Below are positions 1 through 6,746 of a stretch of DNA of 8,509 nt, one piece after another. The stretch comes from Rhodanobacteraceae bacterium (GTDB taxonomy: Bacteria; Pseudomonadota; Gammaproteobacteria; Xanthomonadales; SZUA-5). The stretch is from positions 1 to 8,509 of the forward strand of contig QIMA01000009.1 in the NCBI GenBank assembly GCA_003233535.1, read 5' to 3'. The notes below the pieces were generated by a model. The model saw only the letters and a program-made list of their open reading frames with translations, was not told the DNA's origin and ran no database searches. The translations under genes were made by a program, and so were the position numbers. Positions within the stretch are counted from its first letter, which is position 1. Each line of letters starts with the position of its first letter.

Positions 1-12
1 GCACCGCCAGCC

Positions 13-840
13 ATGGGCCTGACCAATACGCACGCCAGTGACGAGATTGATTACAAGATCTTTGGCGAGGACGTGCAGTTTGTGGAAATCGAGCTAGATC
101 CGGGCGAAAGCTGCGTCGCCGAAGCCGGCGCAATGATGTACAAGAACCCGTGCGTGAAAATGGAAACTGTGTTCGGCGACGGTTCACAGCAGGCCGCATC
201 TGGCGGCTTCCTAGACAAGTTGGTGGGTGCTGGCAAGCGCTTGATTACCGGCGAGAGCCTGTTCACCACGGTGTTTTCCCACACCGGCCACAGCGGCAAG
301 GCGCATGTGGCGTTCGCTGCGCCCTACCCCGGCACCGTGATCCCGATGACCTTGAGCAACTTCAACGGTCGCATCATCTGCCAGAAGGACTCTTTTTTGT
401 GCGCCGCCAAGGGCGTGCAGATCGGGATCTTCTTCCAGAAGAAGATCATGACGGCGCTGTTCGGCGGCGAAGGTTTCATCATGCAAAAACTCGAGGGCGA
501 TGGTCAGATCTTCGTCCATGCTGGCGGTACGATCACTGAGCGCGACCTCTCCGCTGGTGAGACCTTGCATGTCGATACGGGCTGCGTGGTCGCCTTCACC
601 GACACCGTCAATTTCGATATCGAGCAGGTCGGCGGAATCAAATCGATGATCTTCGGTGGCGAAGGTGCGTTCTTCGCCAAACTAACCGGACCAGGCAAGA
701 TCTGGATTCAGTCGTTGCCCTTCTCGCGCATGGCCGGCCGTATCTGGGCAGCCGCGCCGCAGGCTGGCGGTCGCGACCGTGGCGAGGGTTCCGTACTCGG
801 CGGTATCGGCGGCCTGATCTCTGGCGACAGGGGTTTGTAA
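13..840 (+). CDS. AIM24 / TIGR00266 family protein
   Basis: The 275-residue protein belongs to the AIM24 (TIGR00266) family of Gly-rich beta-sheet proteins, whose biochemical role is not established. Family landmarks run along the whole length: DEIDYKIFGEDVQFVEIELD near residues 10-29, AEAGAMMY at about 36-43, GAGKRLITGESLF at about 72-84, a repeat of FGGEGFIMQKLEGDG and FGGEGAFFAKLTGPG around 150-165 and 214-229, and WIQSLPFSR at about 232-240. It ends with the usual Gly-rich tail (GEGSVLGGIGG). There is no signal peptide or membrane segment. The first conserved block begins ten residues after the ATG, so this start fits the family length. Only 12 bases lie upstream, they contain no Shine-Dalgarno and no stop, and a start just outside the window cannot be excluded. 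It converges on the histidine kinase gene. Family assignment is firm; function is unknown. Confidence 0.88.
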   Translation: MGLTNTHASDEIDYKIFGEDVQFVEIELDPGESCVAEAGAMMYKNPCVKMETVFGDGSQQAASGGFLDKLVGAGKRLITGESLFTTVFSHTGHSGKAHVAFAAPYPGTVIPMTLSNFNGRIICQKDSFLCAAKGVQIGIFFQKKIMTALFGGEGFIMQKLEGDGQIFVHAGGTITERDLSAGETLHVDTGCVVAFTDTVNFDIEQVGGIKSMIFGGEGAFFAKLTGPGKIWIQSLPFSRMAGRIWAAAPQAGGRDRGEGSVLGGIGGLISGDRGL

Positions 841-856
841 GTATCGCCCAACCTAC

Positions 857-887
857 GCCACCAGTGCGGCTACGCCGCACCGGTGGC
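857..887. terminator. Long GC-rich hairpin between convergent genes
   Basis: GCCACC-A-GTGCGGC (857-870) pairs with GCCGCAC-C-GGTGGC (874-887) around a TAC loop: 13 base pairs with one A/C mismatch. It starts 17 bp after the AIM24 stop and ends 30 bp before the kinase stop, so it could end transcription from both sides. Neither strand has a T-run after the stem, so it is not a textbook intrinsic terminator. It could instead be a REP-like palindrome. The hairpin is seen directly; the terminator role is inferred. Confidence 0.6.
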
Positions 888-917
888 AAGAGGATCTGAG
901 CCAAGGGTAGCGGCCCC

Positions 918-2234
918 TCAAGCCAAATCATCTCTCTCGATCGGCTGCGCGTCTGGGAACAACAACACGGCGGTTGTGCCGCGCCCGGCCTCACTTTCCA
1001 AACTCACTTCCCAGCCGAAACGCTCACAGAGGCGCCTGACGATACTCAAACCCACGCCGTGGCCGCCAGGCGCAGCACCGCTGGCGCGGTAGAAGGGCTG
1101 GAAGATGCTCTTCAGTTCATACTCGGCGATACCCACGCCGGTGTCGCTGATTTCCAACCGGCCACAGCTCGTCCGCACGACGATCTCGCCGTCTTCGGTG
1201 TAGCTGCAGGCATTGCGAATCAGATTGCCGATCAGTATGCCAACCACCTTGGTGGGAGCATGAATCATGCAGCAGCTGCCTTTCTCCAGGCGCATCTGCA
1301 CTCGCTGATCGTCCAGCATCGGCTCCGCGCGCTCCATTTCCTCGCGAACGACGGTCTCGAGCAGGAAGTCTTCGCTGGGCATGCCTGAGGCGCTATCGCG
1401 GGCTAAGAGCAAGAAGGCCTCAATCAGCGCCTCCATATCGCGAGCTGCGCGTCCAATCCGGTCCACGTTACGCTGCTCAAAACGATCCAAATTTCCATCG
1501 GAGCAGAGCACTTCGCTGGCCAGCTTGATCACGGTTAACGGACTGCGTAGCTCGTGTGAAGCGTCGCGAGTGAAATTGCGCTCGCGCTCAATGAGTTGGT
1601 TTTGATGCAGCGCAAAGGCGTGCAGAGCTTCGGCCAGCACCTGGGTTTCGCCTTCCACATCAGACGGTACGCGCTCGGGAGAGAGTACGCTCAAGTCGGG
1701 TTTTTGCGGGTCGAAGTCGCGAACCATGTTGGCCAGCCAAATTATCGGTGAAACGGCGCGCCGCGACAAACGGTAGGTTAGCCAGGTGGCGAGATAGACC
1801 AGCACCAGCACTAAGGTCAGCGGCACCATCCCAAACCATAGGGCTAAGCGTCCGACTTGCTCCTGGTCGAAGACTAAGAAGAGCCGTCCCTGGTTAGAAT
1901 CGCTGATATACAGCAGCGGTCTCTTGTCGCCTTCTCTAAGGTTGTGAAAGCCAGGTTCAAAAGCTCTCACATGCTCCGGGATGGTTTCCAAGGACTGCCC
2001 CGACCGCAGCAGATAGCCGGTCATGTTGTAGGTGTTCGGTTCGGGAAAATCCGGCCTTGTTTCCAGAACGTTAATGTAGTGCTGACTCTCTTCAGTAAGC
2101 GCGCGCTTAAGCAGCACGTTTTGCAGCACCGCTGCCGCCGCGTATACGCCCAAAATCGCCCCGCAGCTGACCGCCGCTGCCTGAAGAATAAACGCGGTCC
2201 CAAGTTTGGCGCGCAGTCCACGGCGGGTGTTCAT
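918..2234 (-). CDS. Sensor histidine kinase (EnvZ/PhoQ-like topology)
   Basis: This is a 438-residue membrane histidine kinase that should phosphorylate the adjacent OmpR-type regulator. In order: membrane segment about 13-40; a roughly 90-residue extracytoplasmic sensor region (41-128) with no recognised fold; second membrane segment about 129-153; a short HAMP-like linker; HisKA with the phosphoacceptor His227 in FTRDASHELRSPLT; N box GNLIRNACSYTEDG with Asn341; G1 box SDTGVGIA (363-370); F box IFQPFYR; G2 box GGHGVGLSIV (390-399). All catalytic boxes are intact. The ATG at 2234 lies 19 bp after the regulator's stop, with only a weak GGA upstream, so translation probably depends on the shared transcript. 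The gene ends with TGA, which is evidence that TGA is an ordinary stop here. The signal sensed is unknown. No chemotaxis or REC domain is fused. Confidence 0.93.
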   Translation of the reverse strand: MNTRRGLRAKLGTAFILQAAAVSCGAILGVYAAAAVLQNVLLKRALTEESQHYINVLETRPDFPEPNTYNMTGYLLRSGQSLETIPEHVRAFEPGFHNLREGDKRPLLYISDSNQGRLFLVFDQEQVGRLALWFGMVPLTLVLVLVYLATWLTYRLSRRAVSPIIWLANMVRDFDPQKPDLSVLSPERVPSDVEGETQVLAEALHAFALHQNQLIERERNFTRDASHELRSPLTVIKLASEVLCSDGNLDRFEQRNVDRIGRAARDMEALIEAFLLLARDSASGMPSEDFLLETVVREEMERAEPMLDDQRVQMRLEKGSCCMIHAPTKVVGILIGNLIRNACSYTEDGEIVVRTSCGRLEISDTGVGIAEYELKSIFQPFYRASGAAPGGHGVGLSIVRRLCERFGWEVSLESEAGRGTTAVLLFPDAQPIERDDLA

Positions 2235-2253
2235 CGACAGTATCCAATGCTTA

Positions 2254-2988
2254 CTAGCCGTTAACTACCCGATTGCTCGGCACTTCAGCATCGAGATCGG
2301 CCAAACGATAGCCGGCGCTGTGCACGGTGTGCAGCAGGGCTCGTTGGAAAGGTTTGTCGATCACTTTGCGCAGGTTGTAGAGGTGACTGCGCAGCGTGTC
2401 GCTGTCGGGCAGCATGTCGCCCCAAATCTCTCGTTCGATGTCACGTCGGGAGACTACCCGCGGTGCCTCACGCATCAGAATTTGCAGCAGTTTCAGTCCG
2501 ATTGGCGATACTGCCAGATCCTTGCCATTGCGCGTAACTCGCAAGGTTGAGGTGTCCAGCATCAGATCGCCCACCTTGAGAATCTCTTGGCTGACCAAGC
2601 GCCGATCACGACGAATCAGAGCACGAATCCGTGCCTCCAACTCTTTGACTTCGAACGGCTTGACCAGATAGTCGTCGGCGCCTGCGTCCAAGCCACTGAC
2701 CTTGTCCTCAAGGGTATCGCGCGCGGTCAGCATGAGCACCGGAGTAGACTTTTTGGCCTCTAGCCGTAGCTTGCGACACACTTCAATGCCGTCCATACCG
2801 GGCAACATCAGGTCTAACACGACGACGTCGTAGCTGTTGCTAATGGCCAAGTGCAGGCCGGTCACGCCATCCTGCGAGTAATCGACCGAGTAGCCGCGCC
2901 GCTCCAAATATTCGCCAACCATCTCGGCGATACCGCGGTTGTCCTCTACTAGCAAAATTAACCCGGTCTGTTCTTCTCTAGCCTTCAT
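2254..2988 (-). CDS. OmpR/PhoB-family response regulator
   Basis: The 244-residue transcription factor has an N-terminal receiver and a C-terminal winged helix. Receiver residues are all present: acidic pair Glu15/Asp16 (LLVEDN), phosphoacceptor Asp59 (VVLDLMLPGMDG), Thr88 and Lys110 (YLVKPF). The OmpR-type DNA-binding domain spans about 137-230, with SDTLRSHLYNLRKVID as the recognition helix region and VHSAGYRL as the wing. I place the start at the ATG at 2988 because GGAG (2995-2998) lies six bases upstream. An in-frame GTG at 3012 would add eight residues, but it lies inside the 22-bp palindrome and has no ribosome site. The stop is TAG. It is co-transcribed with the kinase downstream and lies behind folA. 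The palindrome just upstream is a candidate operator, possibly for autoregulation. Target genes cannot be told from the sequence. Confidence 0.95.
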   Translation of the reverse strand: MKAREEQTGLILLVEDNRGIAEMVGEYLERRGYSVDYSQDGVTGLHLAISNSYDVVVLDLMLPGMDGIEVCRKLRLEAKKSTPVLMLTARDTLEDKVSGLDAGADDYLVKPFEVKELEARIRALIRRDRRLVSQEILKVGDLMLDTSTLRVTRNGKDLAVSPIGLKLLQILMREAPRVVSRRDIEREIWGDMLPDSDTLRSHLYNLRKVIDKPFQRALLHTVHSAGYRLADLDAEVPSNRVVNG

Positions 2989-2994
2989 ACACGT

Positions 2995-2998
2995 CTCC
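2995..2998 (-). promoter_or_regulatory. Ribosome binding site deciding the regulator start
   Basis: GGAG on the minus strand is six bases from the ATG at 2988. It is the only good Shine-Dalgarno near this gene and favours 2988 over the upstream in-frame GTG at 3012. Confidence 0.75.
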
Positions 2999-3003
2999 GT
3001 AGC

Positions 3004-3025
3004 ACTCTTCACATATGTGAAGAGT
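3004..3025. promoter_or_regulatory. 22-bp perfect palindrome, candidate operator
   Basis: The half-site ACTCTTCACAT (3004-3014) is followed directly by its exact reverse complement (3015-3025), with no spacer and no mismatch. It begins 15 bp upstream of the response-regulator ATG and overlaps the last codons of the extended folA frame. As DNA it fits a two-fold symmetric protein dimer. As RNA it would fold into a 9-bp stem with an AUAU loop just ahead of the ribosome site. It has no T-run, so terminator use is unlikely. I see no convincing sigma70 promoter hexamers around it. OmpR-family regulators usually bind direct repeats, so the bound protein may be something else. The palindrome is observed; the operator role is inferred. 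Confidence 0.6.
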
Positions 3026-3644
3026 ACCCGGGACGCAGTGATTGGGCTGTGAACGCTAACGCACGCTGGCGTGAATGTGCGGAGCTCTTGCAGTGCCGAA
3101 CGTTTGGCAGGCTCAACGCAGCACCCTCATTAGCCCTGCGTTCAAGTACGCGTTGCGTGAACGCATAGGGATGATCGGCATCGGCCGCATGCTCGGCGCG
3201 CTCGCACTCAATCCACCGACTGCGATCGAAGGCAGGAAACCAGGTATCGGCGTCAGCGATCTCTGTCTCAACTTCGCACAAGTGCAGTTGCCGCGCCTGC
3301 GGCATTGCCAGCGCGTAGATCTCGCCACCGCCGATCACCATCAGCCATGCATCTGCAGCACATACCTCGAGGGCACGCTCAAAGCTTCCGACCCGCTCGA
3401 CGCCTTGCGCGGACCAGTCGCGATCTCGAGATAAAACGAGGTTGAGCCGTTTGGGCAAAGGGCGACCAATGGACTCATAGGTTTTTCGACCCATCAAGAT
3501 CGGTTTACCGAGCGTCAGCTGTTTAAAGTGGCGCAAATCGTCCGGCAGATGCCACGGCAACTCGCCACCGCGCCCGATCGCTAGCTTGCGGTCCATCGCC
3601 GCAACCAGCGCAATTTTCGGGCCGCTTTCGGTTGCCCTGCTCAT
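3009..3644 (-). CDS. folA: Dihydrofolate reductase with an anomalous C-terminal extension
   Basis: FolA reduces dihydrofolate to tetrahydrofolate with NADPH, recycling the DHF made by ThyA next door. Visible motifs are IALVAAMDRKLAIGRGGELPWHLPDDL (10-36, with the substrate-binding Asp of LPDDL), MGRKTYESIGRPLP (51-64, NADPH site), MVIGGGEIY (102-110) and the usual family end AFTQRVLERR (161-170). I choose the ATG at 3644. A GTG at 3668 would add eight non-conserved residues, and neither has a clear Shine-Dalgarno. The frame continues 41 residues past the conserved end into an Arg/Ser/Ala-rich tail with no family counterpart, stopping inside the palindrome. Directly after LERR, a tandem TAA-TGA (3132 to 3127) lies two bases out of frame, so an indel probably displaced the original stop. 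The catalytic domain appears whole. It is preceded by thyA with a 40-bp gap. Confidence 0.93.
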   Translation of the reverse strand: MSRATESGPKIALVAAMDRKLAIGRGGELPWHLPDDLRHFKQLTLGKPILMGRKTYESIGRPLPKRLNLVLSRDRDWSAQGVERVGSFERALEVCAADAWLMVIGGGEIYALAMPQARQLHLCEVETEIADADTWFPAFDRSRWIECERAEHAADADHPYAFTQRVLERRANEGAALSLPNVRHCKSSAHSRQRALAFTAQSLRPGYSSHM

Positions 3645-3684
3645 TGGCTCTGCGCAGGCCAAAACCACACGCTCAGGGCGCGCC

Positions 3685-4479
3685 TCATACCGCTACGGGC
3701 GCTTTGATCGCCGGCTGAAACTGATAGTCATCGAAACGAACATCATCGTATCCAAACGCGTATAGGTCGCTAATCTGTGGATTGAGCCACAGTCGCGGGA
3801 GAGGCATTGGCTCGCGCTGCAGCTGCGTCGCTACTTGTTCATTGTGATTGGCGTAAATGTGGGCGTCGCCCAGGGTGTGTACGAAGTGACCCACTTTCAG
3901 CTTACAAACCTGCGCCACCATGTGCGTGAGCAACGCATAGCTGGCAATGTTAAAGGGCACCCCCAGAAACATGTCCGCACTGCGCTGATAGAGCTGACAG
4001 GACAATCGTCCCTGCGCTACATAGAATTGGAACATCGTGTGGCAAGGCGCCAAGGCCATCTGCGAAAGGTCGCCCACGTTCCACGCGCTAACCACTAGTC
4101 TGCGCGAATCGGGATCGCTTTTGATGCGCTCGACCACATCGCTAAGTTGATCGATCACCTCACCGTCGGCGCCGCGCCAGGCCCGCCATTGCTTGCCATA
4201 GATCGGGCCGAGTTCACCGTCCGCATCGGCCCACTCGTCCCAGATGCGCACGCCGGCATCGTTCAAAGGGCCGATATTGGTCTCACCGCGCAGAAACCAG
4301 AGCAACTCATGGACGATGGACTTCGTGTGCAGGCGTTTGGTCGTTACCAGCGGAAAGCCTGCGGCCAAATCGAAGCGCAGTTGAGCGCCAAACAAGCTAC
4401 GTGTGCCGATTCCGGTGCGATCGGCCTTCAGCTCACCACGCTCAACGACCTCTTTGAGTAAATCCAAGTAGGCTTTCAC
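3685..4479 (-). CDS. thyA: Thymidylate synthase
   Basis: ThyA methylates dUMP to dTMP using 5,10-methylene-THF, producing DHF. At 264 residues it has exactly the E. coli length and aligns end to end, finishing at the conserved IKAPVAV. Landmarks are DRTGIGT (20-26), FPLVTTKR (42-49), [13 protein letters not shown] (57-69), DEWAD (81-85), [11 protein letters not shown] (91-101), DPDSRR (122-127), the catalytic Cys146 in [28 protein letters not shown] and GDAHIYANH. No active-site change is visible. The start is a GTG whose last bases form the lgt stop (GTGA overlap), so the two are translationally coupled. The stop is TGA at the conserved end of the protein, which is good evidence that TGA is not reassigned in this organism. 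folA follows downstream. Confidence 0.98.
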   Translation of the reverse strand: MKAYLDLLKEVVERGELKADRTGIGTRSLFGAQLRFDLAAGFPLVTTKRLHTKSIVHELLWFLRGETNIGPLNDAGVRIWDEWADADGELGPIYGKQWRAWRGADGEVIDQLSDVVERIKSDPDSRRLVVSAWNVGDLSQMALAPCHTMFQFYVAQGRLSCQLYQRSADMFLGVPFNIASYALLTHMVAQVCKLKVGHFVHTLGDAHIYANHNEQVATQLQREPMPLPRLWLNPQISDLYAFGYDDVRFDDYQFQPAIKAPVAV

Positions 4480-5339
4480 GGCGTCGCCTTCTCCGCACCA
4501 TCACGCCGGTGCGCGTAGATCAACATACCGACACCCAAGGCGATCATTGGCAAGCTCAGTAACTGGCCCATCGTTAGCCAGTCAAAGGCCAAGAAACCCA
4601 GATGTGCGTCCGGCTCGCGGAAACGCTCAATAAGCAGCCGGTACAGTCCGTAGCCGATCAAGAACATCGCCGAGACCGCCATCCGCGGCCTGGGCTTGCG
4701 TGAATACCACCAGAGCAGTGCGAATAGCGCCAAACCTTCCAGGCCCGCCTGGTACAGCTGCGACGGATGACGAGCGTATTCGTTGAGTGCGCCGCTGGCG
4801 TGCGCAGTAATCAGTTCGGCGTGATCTAGCGGCGGGTTGGGTAGGGATTTGGGAAAGATGACCGCCCAAGACACATCGCTCTTCCGACCCCAAAGTTCAC
4901 CACCGATAAAGTTACCGATTCGTCCCAGGCCCAAACCAATCGGCACCAACGGCACGACGAAGTCGACTAAATCGAAGACCCGACGCTTACTCTTCCAAGC
5001 GTAGATCAAGCATGCCGCAAACACTCCCAGCATGCCGCCGTGGAAGCTCATCCCGCCTTCCCAAAGTCGCAATATACTTAGTGGGTCCGCAACCAGATTG
5101 GCCCATCCGTAAAACACCATATAGCCGATTCGGCCACCCAGGATCACCCCCAACATGCCGTAGAACAGCAAGTCTTCGAGGGCGGCCCGATCGAAGCCGC
5201 GCCACGGATCACGTTGCACACGGCGCACGCCCAACCACCATGCGCTGGCGGCTGCCGCCACATACATCAGCCCATACCAGTGCACCTGCAGCGGCCCAAG
5301 TTGCAGCGCGGTCGGGTCTATATCGTGCAACCACGGCAT
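4476..5339 (-). CDS. lgt: Prolipoprotein diacylglyceryl transferase
   Basis: Lgt transfers diacylglyceryl from phosphatidylglycerol to the lipobox cysteine of prolipoproteins, the first step of lipoprotein maturation in the inner membrane. The 287-residue sequence is polytopic and carries the family signature [14 protein letters not shown] (139-152), with Arg140, Asn143 and Glu148 matching E. coli R143, N146 and E151. It also has MSFHGGMLG (His100), RHPSQLYQ (190-197) and [14 protein letters not shown] (233-246, Arg234 and Glu238). The usual FING reads FIGG here, a mild substitution. The ATG at 5339 is 3 bp after the rlmI stop and has GGAGG eight bases upstream inside the last rlmI codons. 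It overlaps thyA by GTGA. This gene is essential in most Gram-negatives, so its position behind the interrupted rlmI matters. The entericidin-like lipoprotein at 8215-8364 is a plausible substrate. Confidence 0.97.
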   Translation of the reverse strand: MPWLHDIDPTALQLGPLQVHWYGLMYVAAAASAWWLGVRRVQRDPWRGFDRAALEDLLFYGMLGVILGGRIGYMVFYGWANLVADPLSILRLWEGGMSFHGGMLGVFAACLIYAWKSKRRVFDLVDFVVPLVPIGLGLGRIGNFIGGELWGRKSDVSWAVIFPKSLPNPPLDHAELITAHASGALNEYARHPSQLYQAGLEGLALFALLWWYSRKPRPRMAVSAMFLIGYGLYRLLIERFREPDAHLGFLAFDWLTMGQLLSLPMIALGVGMLIYAHRRDGAEKATP

Positions 5340-5347
5340 GGGCTAGG

Positions 5348-5352
5348 CCTCC
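5348..5352 (-). promoter_or_regulatory. Strong lgt ribosome binding site inside the end of rlmI
   Basis: GGAGG on the minus strand lies within the final sense codons of rlmI (Val-Glu-Ala), eight bases before the lgt ATG. lgt can therefore be initiated independently. That matters if ribosomes stop early at the internal TGA in rlmI. Confidence 0.75.
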
Positions 5353-5745
5353 ACTCGGGCCAACAGACCCTTGAGATATCCCGTTTCCGGCATCGCTGGA
5401 TGCACCGGGTGATCGGCACCAGCGTGCAGTTCGGCAACAATGCTTGTGCGCCGATGTCCGGCCATTGCTGCGCGAGCAAGGGCCTCAACTAGGCCATCGC
5501 GAGCAAACAGATAGGAACAGGAAAAGCTGGCCAGATAGCCGCCCGGCTCCACCAAGCGCAGCGCCAAAGCGGCCAACCGGCGGTAAGCCTGAACGCCTTT
5601 GTCGGCATCCTTGCGCCGCTTGACGAATGCCGGTGGATCGATGATCACCATGCCAAACCGCTCGTCAGCTGCGTGCAGCGCCACCAGCGTTTCAAAAGCA
5701 TCACCCTGACGAGTGTTGACCAACCCGGCCACCTCGTTTTGCTCG

Positions 5746-5765
5746 GCGTTGCGGTTCAACAACGC
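5746..5765 (-). other. Stem-loop directly 3' of the rlmI internal TGA
   Basis: On the minus strand GCGTTG follows the TGA with no spacer, and an 8-base loop (TTGAACCG) separates it from CAACGC, giving a perfect 6-bp stem. Structures 3' of a stop can raise readthrough. However, the stem is short and sits closer than most known stimulators, and the same bases code for conserved protein sequence. It is seen in the sequence; any function is speculative. Confidence 0.4.
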
Positions 5766-6527
5766 TCAGGCATCTGCGGAACCGTCCACGGCCAGGACCG
5801 ACGTTGCCCCGCCGGTAGCGCAGTTCACCGCGAATCCACCCAAATAGCTGCACACGTCTAAAACCCGCTTGCCGCCAGCTAGACTGGAAATCAGCTTGCG
5901 GTTCTCGCGCTGGTCGTAGTACCAGCCGGTCTTCTGCCCGGCCAGTGGCCGAAACCAAAATCGCGAACCGTGTTCGATGACCGAGTGCTCGTCAGGAACC
6001 GTGCCGAAAGCGACCTCGGTCTGCTCCTCCAGGCCCTCAAGGCCTCGCGAAGCCCCCAAGTTGCGCCAGAGCAGGCTCGCTTTGGGGAATAAGTGCTTCA
6101 ACGCGGCCTCGATCTCTGGGCGTAGAGCGTCGATTCCGGCGGTGCCCGATTGCGCAACCAACAGTTCGTCGAATCGATCAATGACTAAACCGGGAATACC
6201 GTCGGCTTCGCCGTGGACCAAGCGCATGTAGGTGGGATCAGCCAGGCCTAGCCGCAGCGCCAGAGCCTTCTCGAAGCGCGTTTGAAACCATGCTGCATCG
6301 ATCTGCGCGTTCGGATCGCGATCAAGTATGCGCACCGCAATGAGCGAAGCCGGGTTGAAGTAGCCGACGCCAAACGCGCGCTTGTTCAGACTCAACGCAA
6401 CAACCTGCCCAGCGCCGACGTCAGACTTTGCTGGCGCGACACTTAGTTCATTAGCGTAGACCCAAAGATGGCCTTTGCGCAGACGCCGTTCAGCGTCGCG
6501 TTTAATATCAACACAGGGCAAAGACAT

Positions 6528-6746
6528 GCGTAAAGACCAATCGAGGGTAGTCGGTAAGTTTAGCTGATCAACGATGCTCTCGGGGCACACTGATTAGCTC
6601 ATGTGGCCGCCCCGAAGTCTCCATTTCCTTGTGTTAGCCCGGGAAGCGGGAGGCCTGTTCCGAAGGGCTGCGACGCACGTGAGTTACTGAGTGTGTCGCT
6701 GAAGGATCGTTTAGACTGCGCGGCAGACACTACGACTAGGAAAGCA
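6528..6746. promoter_or_regulatory. Divergent intergenic region (rlmI block / M50 gene)
   Basis: This 219-bp stretch separates the divergently transcribed minus-strand block and the plus-strand M50 gene, so it should hold promoters for both. I could not identify convincing -35/-10 pairs on either strand. Open frames extend partly into it (GTG at 6590 on minus, ATG at 6603 on plus), but those extensions show no family similarity and lack ribosome sites. The one structured item is the hairpin at 6670-6699. Confidence 0.5.
6670..6699 (+). other. Leader hairpin upstream of the M50 gene
   Basis: GCGACGCAC (6670-6678) pairs with GTGTGTCGC (6691-6699): nine pairs including one G-U wobble, closing a 12-base loop. 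It ends 47 bp before the M50 start, so it would lie in the mRNA leader if the promoter is upstream of it. No T-run follows. It may be a leader structure or an operator; neither is shown. Confidence 0.4.

Larger units (their letters stand above)
5343..6527 (-). pseudogene. rlmI: RlmI-like 23S rRNA m5C methyltransferase interrupted by one in-frame TGA
   Basis: RlmI-type enzymes (COG1092) methylate C1962 of 23S rRNA with S-adenosylmethionine. Taken through the interruption, the frame is 394 codons, against 396 residues in E. coli. Domains: PUA-like N-terminus about 1-75 (GHLWVYANEL at 19-28); central region with GESDG/IPG equivalents GEADG, IPGLVIDRFD (111-120); GQKTGWYYDQREN (197-209); SAM motif I VLDVCSYLGGF (222-232); then after the stop IIDPPAFVK (DPP at 297-299) and the presumed nucleophile Cys337 in SFSCS. 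TGA (5768-5766) is codon 254. Flanking residues VDGSADA-stop-ALLNRNAEQN align without a gap to E. coli VDTSQEALDIARQNVELN, so there is no frameshift. The stop replaces the Leu. Termination there would remove the catalytic half. The ATG at 6527 is chosen because family similarity begins there; a GTG at 6590 would add 21 unrelated residues. The lesion could be a true nonsense mutation, a sequence error or readthrough. Confidence 0.85.

Noticed and set aside
211..570. Long antisense open frames inside AIM24, lgt and rlmI
   Set aside because: They mirror the codon pattern of conserved genes in a GC-rich sequence, have low-complexity composition and show no family motifs or ribosome sites.
2989..3012. 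GTG start of the response regulator at 3012
   Set aside because: It lies in the palindrome without a Shine-Dalgarno. The ATG at 2988 has GGAG at six-base spacing and fits the receiver domain.
3004..3025. CRP/FNR-type site
   Set aside because: CRP sites read TGTGA-N6-TCACA. Here the half-sites are everted (TCACA then TGTGA), so the symmetry is the wrong way round.
3004..3025. Rho-independent terminator of folA
   Set aside because: The stem is AT-rich, only 9 bp in RNA, and no T-run follows on either strand.
5746..5768. Selenocysteine insertion (bacterial SECIS) at the rlmI TGA
   Set aside because: The loop starts only six bases after the TGA, too close for a bacterial SECIS, and it lacks the expected loop pattern. 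The position is Leu in E. coli, not Cys.
5743..5790. Frameshift in rlmI between the two open frames 5766-6590 and 5343-5762
   Set aside because: The two frames are in the same phase (5768, 5765 and 5762 all begin codons of one frame). They are separated by a single TGA, and the residues align without a gap.
6603..6746. 48-residue N-terminal extension of the M50 protein
   Set aside because: It has no ribosome site at 6603 and no domain or membrane features, whereas AGGA stands five bases before the ATG at 6747.
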